This document shows positions 1-5,227 of a stretch of DNA of 5,227 nt, piece by piece (within the stretch, counting starts at the first letter, position 1; each line of letters opens with the position of its first letter). Origin of the DNA: Lachnospiraceae bacterium (GTDB taxonomy: Bacteria; Bacillota_A; Clostridia; Lachnospirales; Lachnospiraceae). Position numbers and translations under genes: made by a program. A model generated the notes under the pieces. The model searched no databases. It saw only the letters and a list, made by a program, of their open reading frames with translations, and was not told the origin of the DNA. The DNA lies in contig JAGBQU010000342.1 in assembly GCA_017632755.1 (NCBI GenBank), positions 1 to 5,227 on the forward strand, in the 5' to 3' direction.

Positions 1-1182
1 GAGCTGTTTTGCGATGTTGCCGGACGCATTCTGGAACTTTCGGGCAATCACGGATTTTACGGGAATCTGTGGCATTGTTATCTGACGTACATTCTGACCG
101 GCCATGAGAATGTGTACAGCATTCCCTGTGAGATGAAGGGCCGGGTTCCCGGAAGCATGAACGATGCGGCCCTCCGCGATTTTGAGATCTTTAAGGGATT
201 CTTTGATTATGATCTGACAAGGCTCATGCAGCGGCTGCAGGTGCAGGAACTCTCCTGGCTCCTTGCCTTTGAGGGAAACGGCATAAAGAGCAAAGTCTTC
301 AATGCCCGGATCCGCGATTATATCTGCGAGACCGCCGTCAGGATGGCACAGGCAAAAAGCGCGGAGCAGCTCAAGGAGCAGACGGAAGCCTTTTATAAAA
401 AATACGGGGTGGGAAAGCTGGGACTGCACAAAGCATTCCGCGTATCTCCCGCCGAGGATGGGGTTCATGCAAAGATCACGCCGATCCTGAATATTGCGCA
501 TGTCTATCTGGACGATCTGGTCGGATACGAGGTTGCCAAGCAAAAGCTGATCGACAATACGGAGGCGTTTGTCCATGGGAGAAAGGCGAACAACTGTCTG
601 TTGTTCGGCGATGCGGGAACCGGAAAATCCTCCAGCATCAAGGGAATCCTGAACGCCTATTATGAGGATGGACTTCGGATCATCGAGATATACAAGCATC
701 AGTTCGGACTGCTTCACGATGTGATCGCACAGATCAAGGACAGACAGTACAAGTTTATCTTATACATGGATGATCTGAGCTTTGAGGAGTTTGAGACGGA
801 ATATAAATATCTCAAGGCGATCATAGAGGGAGGGCTTGAGAACAAGCCGAAAAATGTGCTCATCTATGCCACCTCGAACCGGAGACATCTGATCAAGGAG
901 ACGTTCGAGGATAAGGAGGGCAGACGGGATGCACTTCATGCATCGGATACGGTGCAGGAAAAACTCTCACTGGTAAACCGTTTCGGTGTGACGATCTTTT
1001 TCGGATCGCCGGATAAGAAGGAGTTTCAGAATATTGTCAGCGTGCTGGCGGAAAGAAACGGGATCGATATGCCCAAGGAGGAACTTTTCCTTGCTGCAAA
1101 CAAATGGGAGCTGTCCCACGGAGGTCTTTCGGGAAGGACGGCACAGCAGTTTATTGATTATCTGTTAGGGAAAAAGGGGTAG
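1..1182 (+). CDS. DUF815-family AAA-type ATP-binding protein (5' partial)
   Basis: The reading frame is open from the first base, so the true start lies upstream; the GTG at 112 is internal, because the preceding codons (SGNLW-like 'GNLWHCYLTYILTG' at 55-102) already match the N-terminal part of this family. In window numbering (393 residues) there is a Walker A loop GDAGTGKS at 203-210, a Walker B strand ending in D257-D258 (FILYMDDLSFEE), a sensor-1-like strand YATSNRRHL around N293, and the family-typical EKLSLVNRFG with R327 as a possible arginine finger. The C-terminus (HGGLSGRTAQQFIDYL) also fits the family. A helical region precedes the ATPase core. It is presumably cytosolic, with no signal peptide or membrane segment seen. 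The biochemical role of DUF815 proteins is not established; the ATPase fold suggests remodelling or loading of a partner. The Ppx-like gene starts 1 nt after its stop, suggesting co-expression with polyphosphate genes. Family assignment is firm; function is unknown. Confidence 0.9.
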   Translation, partial: ELFCDVAGRILELSGNHGFYGNLWHCYLTYILTGHENVYSIPCEMKGRVPGSMNDAALRDFEIFKGFFDYDLTRLMQRLQVQELSWLLAFEGNGIKSKVFNARIRDYICETAVRMAQAKSAEQLKEQTEAFYKKYGVGKLGLHKAFRVSPAEDGVHAKITPILNIAHVYLDDLVGYEVAKQKLIDNTEAFVHGRKANNCLLFGDAGTGKSSSIKGILNAYYEDGLRIIEIYKHQFGLLHDVIAQIKDRQYKFILYMDDLSFEEFETEYKYLKAIIEGGLENKPKNVLIYATSNRRHLIKETFEDKEGRRDALHASDTVQEKLSLVNRFGVTIFFGSPDKKEFQNIVSVLAERNGIDMPKEELFLAANKWELSHGGLSGRTAQQFIDYLLGKKG

Positions 1183-1183
1183 G
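1174..1183 (+). promoter_or_regulatory. Ribosome binding site of the Ppx-like gene, start ambiguous
   Basis: The purine-rich AAGGGGTAGG spans the end of the ATPase gene, including its TAG stop. It could serve either of two in-frame ATGs. AAGGGG lies 4 nt before the ATG at 1184, while GGTAGGA lies 5 nt before the ATG at 1190. The second start gives the protein MKTFAAIDVGS, which begins more like typical Ppx/GppA proteins, so 1190 is a real alternative. Confidence 0.5.
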
Positions 1184-2719
1184 ATGCTTATGAAGACATT
1201 TGCTGCCATTGATGTGGGATCCTATGAATTGACGATGAAGATCTATGAGATCTCAACGCGCGGAAGGATCAAGGAGATCGATTGCATCAGACACAGCATT
1301 GAGTTGGGAACCGATACATATAATACCGGTAAGATCAGTCTGGAGCGTGTCGATGAACTCTGTGAGGTGCTAAAAGAGTTTCACATCATTATGGACACCT
1401 ATCAGGTGGATGCATACCGCGCTTACGGAACCAGCGCGATCCGGGAGACGGAGAACAGTTCGATCGTTCTGGATCTGATCCGGAACCGGACCGGCATCTG
1501 CGTGGAGGTGGTCAGCAATTCCGAACAGCGTTTTTTGGAATATAAGGCGATCGCGACAAGGGAAGAGGACTTTAGTCAGAACATCAAACAGAGTGCTGCA
1601 ATCCTCAGTATCAGTGGCGGAAGCATCCAGATATCGCTGTTTGACAAGGATACCCTGATCGCGACGCACAACATGAGACTCGGCGTTTTGCGTCTCAGGG
1701 AGCGGCTTCAGATGCTTCAGCCAAAGACGAATCACTATGAGAATCTGCTTTTGGATATCGCCAATCCGCAGATGAGCCAGTTTAAAAAGATGTATCTCAA
1801 AAACCGGGAGATCGATAACCTGATCCTGGTGGATGACTATGTGTCCTATATCCTGCAGAATCCGTCGATCACGGAAGATAAGCCCGGATACCTGCCCTGC
1901 CAGGAATTCTTAAAGATCGTGGAGGATCTCCGGGAGACCCGGCTGACGGACTTTATCAAAAAGATGGATATCCCGGAGGAGAAGATGGATCTGTTTTATC
2001 ACAGTGCCGTTTTGATCCGGAATGTGATCGATGTTCTGGGTGCGAAGATGCTCTGGGCACCGGGTGTCTGCCTTTGTGATGGTATCGTGTATGAGTACGC
2101 GCAGGATAACAGACTGCTTCGCTCCGAACACGATTTTGAGAAGGACATTCTGGCCAGCGTGGCCGAGATGGGTAAGCGCTACATGATCAGCAACAAGCGG
2201 TCAGAGACACTTGAGAGTATCTCGCTCGGCATTTTCGATGCCATGGGCAAAGTGCATGGAATGACGCAAAGAGACCGGCTGCTTTTGCGGATCGCCGCAA
2301 GACTGAGCGACTGCGGAAAGTTCATCTCCATCATGAATATGGCGGAGTGTTCGTACAGCATCGTCAGCTCGACGGAGATCATCGGTCTGTCCCACGTGGA
2401 GAGAGAGCTGGTGGCCAGCGTGATCAAATACAGCATGATGATATTCCCCAATGCCGACGTACAAAGGGAATTCGGAAACGAGATCTATTTAAAGATCGCC
2501 AAGATGACTGCTATTTTGCGACTGGCAAGTGGTCTGGATCGCAGCTACCGCCAGAAATTCAAAAACAGCAGTGTGCAACTTCGCGATGATGAACTGATCA
2601 TCATGGTGGATTCGCCCGACGACATTACCCTGGAAAAAGGGCTGATTGGCAGGAAGGCTCAGTTTTTTGAGGAGGTATTTAGCGTCAAGACCGTGATACG
2701 GCAGAAACGAAGATTTTGA
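1184..2719 (+). CDS. Ppx/GppA-family exopolyphosphatase-like protein, probably catalytically inactive
   Basis: The 511 residues match the usual length of a two-domain PPX (E. coli PPX is 513). The N-terminal ASKHA fold shows AAIDVGSYE (residues 7-15, first phosphate loop), YGTSAIRETENS (81-92, Arg and Asn kept), VVSNSEQRFLEY (109-120), SISGGSIQ (142-149, second phosphate loop) and CDGIVYEYA (298-306). A C-terminal HD-like region follows at about 325-510. Aligned by eye to E. coli PPX, catalytic E121 is Q115, D143 is S142 and E150 is Q149; the GSNS loop reads GSYE. The HD-type histidines also fall on non-His residues (S375, A387, C389, S417). Active family members remove terminal phosphate from polyphosphate or hydrolyse pppGpp; I infer that this one binds or senses rather than hydrolyses. 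It has no frameshift and sits between the ATPase and ppk1, so it is an intact, maintained gene, not a pseudogene. Start is 1184 or 1190. Automated pipelines would likely call it exopolyphosphatase. Confidence 0.9.
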   Translation: MLMKTFAAIDVGSYELTMKIYEISTRGRIKEIDCIRHSIELGTDTYNTGKISLERVDELCEVLKEFHIIMDTYQVDAYRAYGTSAIRETENSSIVLDLIRNRTGICVEVVSNSEQRFLEYKAIATREEDFSQNIKQSAAILSISGGSIQISLFDKDTLIATHNMRLGVLRLRERLQMLQPKTNHYENLLLDIANPQMSQFKKMYLKNREIDNLILVDDYVSYILQNPSITEDKPGYLPCQEFLKIVEDLRETRLTDFIKKMDIPEEKMDLFYHSAVLIRNVIDVLGAKMLWAPGVCLCDGIVYEYAQDNRLLRSEHDFEKDILASVAEMGKRYMISNKRSETLESISLGIFDAMGKVHGMTQRDRLLLRIAARLSDCGKFISIMNMAECSYSIVSSTEIIGLSHVERELVASVIKYSMMIFPNADVQREFGNEIYLKIAKMTAILRLASGLDRSYRQKFKNSSVQLRDDELIIMVDSPDDITLEKGLIGRKAQFFEEVFSVKTVIRQKRRF

Positions 2720-2723
2720 GGTG
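2718..2723 (+). promoter_or_regulatory. Strong ribosome binding site of ppk1, overlapping the upstream stop codon
   Basis: GAGGTG is a six-base match to the canonical Shine-Dalgarno sequence, 5 nt before the ATG at 2729. It shares bases with the TGA stop of the Ppx-like gene (2717-2719). Ribosomes terminating on the upstream gene are thus placed on the ppk1 initiation site, consistent with translational coupling. It fixes the ppk1 start at 2729. Confidence 0.8.
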
Positions 2724-2728
2724 AGTGA

Positions 2729-4936
2729 ATGGAAAAGACGGATTTTAGAAACACGGAATATTACTATAACAGAGAGCTGAGCTGGATGTCTTTTAACAAC
2801 CGTGTGCTGAGCGAGGCGAGGGATAAATCAATCCCGCTTTTTGAGCGCATGAAGTTTCTTTCTATCTCCGCGTCGAATCTGGATGAGTTTTTTATGATAC
2901 GTGTAGCCTCACTCAAGGATATGGTGAATGCAGGCTATAAGGGGAAGGATATTTCCGGCATGACTCCTTCCAGACAGTTAAAAGCGCTCAATGCGGCCAC
3001 ACATGAACTTGTTGCAATGCAGTATTCCACCTTCAATCGCAGCCTGCTCCCGCTTATGAGGAGCAATGGCATCCATCTGGTGGAAAAGCACGAGGATCTG
3101 ACCAGGGAACAGGCGGAGTTTGTGGACAGTTATTTTGAGGAGTATGTGTATCCGGTGCTGACACCGATGGCGGTGGATTCTTCCAGACCATTTCCCCTGA
3201 TCCATAACAAATCCCTCAATATTGGTATCCTGCTCTGTAAGCTGCCCAAATTGGCAAAGCGCAAGGAAAAAGAAAAAAAGAAAGCAGAGAAAGAGGAGAT
3301 CGAGTTCGCAACAGTGCGCGTTCCGTCCGTTCTTCCGCGTATCGTCGAGATCCCTTCCGAAGAGGGCAGAACCGAGATCATCCTTCTGGAAGAGGTGATC
3401 GAGAGAAACTTAAACAAGCTGTTTTTAAACTGTGAGATCATCTGTGCGCACCCTTTCCGCGTCATGCGGAACGCCGACCTGACGATCGAGGAGGATGAGG
3501 CAGATGACCTGCTTAAGGAGATCGAAAAGCAGATCAAAAAGCGTCAGTGGGGAGAGGCGATCCGTCTGGAGGTAGAGGGAGAAGTGGATGAGAGACTTTT
3601 GGGTATCCTCAAAAAAGAGCTCTCCATTCACGGCGATGACATCTACCGGATCAACGGACCGCTCGATATGACGTTTTTGATGAAGCTCTATGCAATGGAA
3701 GGATTTGACCATCTCAAGGCCGAAAAGCATGTACCGGCGCCGGTCAAGGGATTGGAACACGATGCCGACATCTTTGCCGCCATCCGTGAACATGATATCC
3801 TGCTGCATCATCCCTACCAGACATTTTCACCGGTAGTGGAGCTCATTCAGAAGGCGGCAAAGGATAAAGATGTGCTTGCGATCAAACAGACGCTCTACCG
3901 CGTCAGCGGAAATTCTCCGATCATTGCAGCGCTGGCTGAGGCAGCGGAGAACAAAAAGCAGGTTTCCGTGCTGGTGGAACTCAAAGCGCGATTCGATGAG
4001 GAAAACAACATTGTCTGGGCACGAAAGCTGGAGAAGGCAGGCTGCCACGTCATATACGGTCTGGTAGGACTTAAGACACACAGCAAGATCACACTGATCG
4101 TGCGCAAGGAGGAGGACGGTATCCGCAGATATGTACATCTGGGAACCGGTAACTATAACGATGCAACGGCAAAGCAGTACACGGACATGGGGCTGATGAC
4201 CTGCTCCGAGCCTGTGGGAGAAGATGCAACTGCCGTGTTTAACATGCTCTCCGGATATTCTGAGCCGCGCCTTTGGAACAAACTCTCTGTGGCGCCGATC
4301 TGGCTCAAAGATACATTCCTCAAGCTGATCCACAGGGAGCGTGATCACGCGATGATCGGCCGTTCGGCCCGCATCATTGCCAAAATGAATGCACTGTGTG
4401 ATCCGGACATTATCAAGGCGCTCTATGAGGCGAGCTCGGCCGGCGTAAAGATCGACCTGATCATACGTGGGATCTGCTGTCTGCGTGTCGGTATCAAGGG
4501 TGTGAGCGAGAATATCCATGTCCGCTCGATCGTAGGCAATTTTTTGGAACACAGTCGTATTTTCTACTTTGAGAACGGCGGAAACAATGAGATCTATATG
4601 GGAAGTGCAGACTGGATGCCGCGTAATCTGGAGAGACGCGTGGAGATCCTCTTCCCGGTCGAGGACAAAGCGCTCAAGGAAAAAGTGTATCAGATCCTGC
4701 TCATACAGCTTAAGGATAATGTGAAAGCGCATATTCTCAAACCGGATGACACCTACGCGAGGGTGGACCGCAGAGGAAAGGAACGCTGCAATTCACAGGA
4801 ATACTTTGCACTTCAGGCAAAGGAGGATGCACGGGATAAAATGTCCGTGACATCTTCGAGAGTGTTCATCCCCGAACGTCATCTGGAGGATGAAGACGGA
4901 CAAAAAACGGGACAGAAGGAAATGGAAAATGATTAA
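2729..4936 (+). CDS. ppk1: Polyphosphate kinase 1 (PPK1)
   Basis: PPK1 reversibly transfers the terminal phosphate of ATP to a growing inorganic polyphosphate chain through a phosphohistidine. The protein has 735 residues (E. coli 688). Domains in order: N-terminal domain with YYNRELSWMSFNNRVL (12-27) and ISASNLDEFF (46-55; N50 corresponds to E. coli ATP-site N45); head domain to about residue 320, including FPLIHNKSLNIG; then two phospholipase-D-like C domains. TLYR (R391) and KARFDE (R421) match E. coli R375 and R405. LKTHSKI carries H451, matching autophosphorylated H435, and FLEHSRIFYF carries H608, matching H592. All four sites keep the same +16 offset. HLGTGNYND and MGSADWMPRNLERRVEI are also typical. 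It looks fully active. Unusual parts are a Lys/Glu-rich run at residues 174-190 and a charged tail of about 30 residues (706-735) beyond the usual end. It starts 9 nt after the Ppx-like gene. Confidence 0.98.
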   Translation: MEKTDFRNTEYYYNRELSWMSFNNRVLSEARDKSIPLFERMKFLSISASNLDEFFMIRVASLKDMVNAGYKGKDISGMTPSRQLKALNAATHELVAMQYSTFNRSLLPLMRSNGIHLVEKHEDLTREQAEFVDSYFEEYVYPVLTPMAVDSSRPFPLIHNKSLNIGILLCKLPKLAKRKEKEKKKAEKEEIEFATVRVPSVLPRIVEIPSEEGRTEIILLEEVIERNLNKLFLNCEIICAHPFRVMRNADLTIEEDEADDLLKEIEKQIKKRQWGEAIRLEVEGEVDERLLGILKKELSIHGDDIYRINGPLDMTFLMKLYAMEGFDHLKAEKHVPAPVKGLEHDADIFAAIREHDILLHHPYQTFSPVVELIQKAAKDKDVLAIKQTLYRVSGNSPIIAALAEAAENKKQVSVLVELKARFDEENNIVWARKLEKAGCHVIYGLVGLKTHSKITLIVRKEEDGIRRYVHLGTGNYNDATAKQYTDMGLMTCSEPVGEDATAVFNMLSGYSEPRLWNKLSVAPIWLKDTFLKLIHRERDHAMIGRSARIIAKMNALCDPDIIKALYEASSAGVKIDLIIRGICCLRVGIKGVSENIHVRSIVGNFLEHSRIFYFENGGNNEIYMGSADWMPRNLERRVEILFPVEDKALKEKVYQILLIQLKDNVKAHILKPDDTYARVDRRGKERCNSQEYFALQAKEDARDKMSVTSSRVFIPERHLEDEDGQKTGQKEMEND
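4914..4920 (+). promoter_or_regulatory. Ribosome binding site of the HAD hydrolase gene, inside ppk1
   Basis: AGAAGGA lies within the last codons of ppk1, 8 nt before the ATG at 4929. It supports that start, which overlaps the ppk1 stop. An earlier ATG at 4923-4925 is an in-frame methionine codon of ppk1 (Met732) and not a start for the downstream gene. Confidence 0.6.
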
Positions 4937-5227
4937 ATTGATTGCAACGGATGTGGACGGAACATTGGTGAAGGACTCATCAAGAGATGTATATGACGAA
5001 CTGCTGGATGCGGCCTCAAAGCTTGCCGGAGAAGGACGGCGTTTTGTGGTGGCAAGCGGCAGACAGTACGGAAGTCTTCGCAGGATGTTTCAGCCGGTGG
5101 CTGACAGGATCGGTTTTATCGCCGAAAACGGAGCACATCTGATCGTGGATGGGAAAGACATCAGTGTGGTCCCGATGCAACGGGAGTATGTGGAACAGAT
5201 CATGGCAGATCTGCGCGCCTTATATCC
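4929..5227 (+). CDS. Cof-type HAD-superfamily hydrolase (3' partial)
   Basis: The first 99 codons are present and the frame runs open off the window end. The N-terminus MIKLIATDVDGTLV holds HAD motif I, with D8 as the expected nucleophile and D10 as the general acid/base. FVVASGRQ (39-46) fits motif II with S43, and IAENGA (64-69) is the hallmark that follows it in the Cof/type-IIB branch. This branch consists of cytosolic Mg-dependent phosphatases that act mostly on sugar phosphates or phosphorylated cofactors such as FMN and PLP; substrate cannot be told from this fragment, and the cap domain and motifs III-IV lie outside the window. The ATG overlaps the last 8 nt of ppk1, implying coupled translation. 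Whether it has any part in polyphosphate metabolism is unknown; it may simply share the operon. Confidence 0.93.
   Translation, partial: MIKLIATDVDGTLVKDSSRDVYDELLDAASKLAGEGRRFVVASGRQYGSLRRMFQPVADRIGFIAENGAHLIVDGKDISVVPMQREYVEQIMADLRALY

Noticed and set aside
112..114. GTG at 112 as the start of the DUF815 gene
   Set aside because: The frame is open back to base 1 and the upstream residues already match the family's N-terminal region, so the gene is truncated by the window edge.
1184..2719. Calling the Ppx-like gene a pseudogene because its active site is lost
   Set aside because: The frame is full length without stops or frameshifts, has a ribosome binding site, and keeps the fold-defining motifs. 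A pseudoenzyme is the better description.
2720..2728. Promoter between the Ppx-like gene and ppk1
   Set aside because: Only 9 nt separate the genes and they are taken up by the ribosome binding site and spacer; no convincing -35/-10 pair was seen nearby.
4535..4550. T-run as a possible intrinsic terminator
   Set aside because: It encodes conserved PPK1 residues next to catalytic H608 and has no GC-rich hairpin directly before it.
3827..4732. Long open frame (301 codons) on the minus strand inside ppk1
   Set aside because: It lies wholly opposite conserved PPK1 catalytic domains, has no recognisable motif, and is of the kind produced by codon bias in GC-balanced genes. The other minus-strand frames in the window are similar shadows.

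Overview
The window is a tightly packed stretch with all genes on the + strand. It carries four protein-coding genes and almost no non-coding DNA; both end genes are cut by the window edges. In order they are: an AAA-type ATPase of the DUF815 family (5' end missing), a full-length Ppx/GppA-family protein, a complete polyphosphate kinase 1 (PPK1), and the first 99 codons of a Cof-type HAD hydrolase. Junctions are 1 nt, 9 nt and an 8-nt overlap, so this looks like one transcription unit whose promoter and terminator lie outside the window. I saw no RNA gene, mobile element, CRISPR array, sizeable repeat or intergenic gap.

The likely source is a Clostridia-type Firmicute, plausibly Lachnospiraceae. 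This is an inference from the moderate GC content, Gram-positive-style GGAGGTG-like ribosome binding sites, the character of the DUF815 protein, and the compact DUF815-Ppx-PPK1 order. No taxonomic marker is present, so the assignment is tentative.

The theme is inorganic polyphosphate. PPK1 keeps all the catalytic residues I could place: both histidines of the HKD-type domains (H451 and H608), the metal/phosphate arginines (R391, R421) and the N-terminal ATP-site Asn (N50). Its upstream neighbour has the length and two-domain layout of an exopolyphosphatase, but the three acidic residues needed for hydrolysis in E. coli PPX (E121, D143, E150) read as Q115, S142 and Q149. Its C-terminal HD-like domain has also lost its histidines. 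An intact polyP-making enzyme is therefore paired with what looks like a catalytically dead polyP/nucleotide-binding relative and an AAA ATPase of unknown role. The most interesting reading is a polyP control module in which the Ppx-like protein senses or binds rather than degrades. That is an inference from residue loss and gene order.
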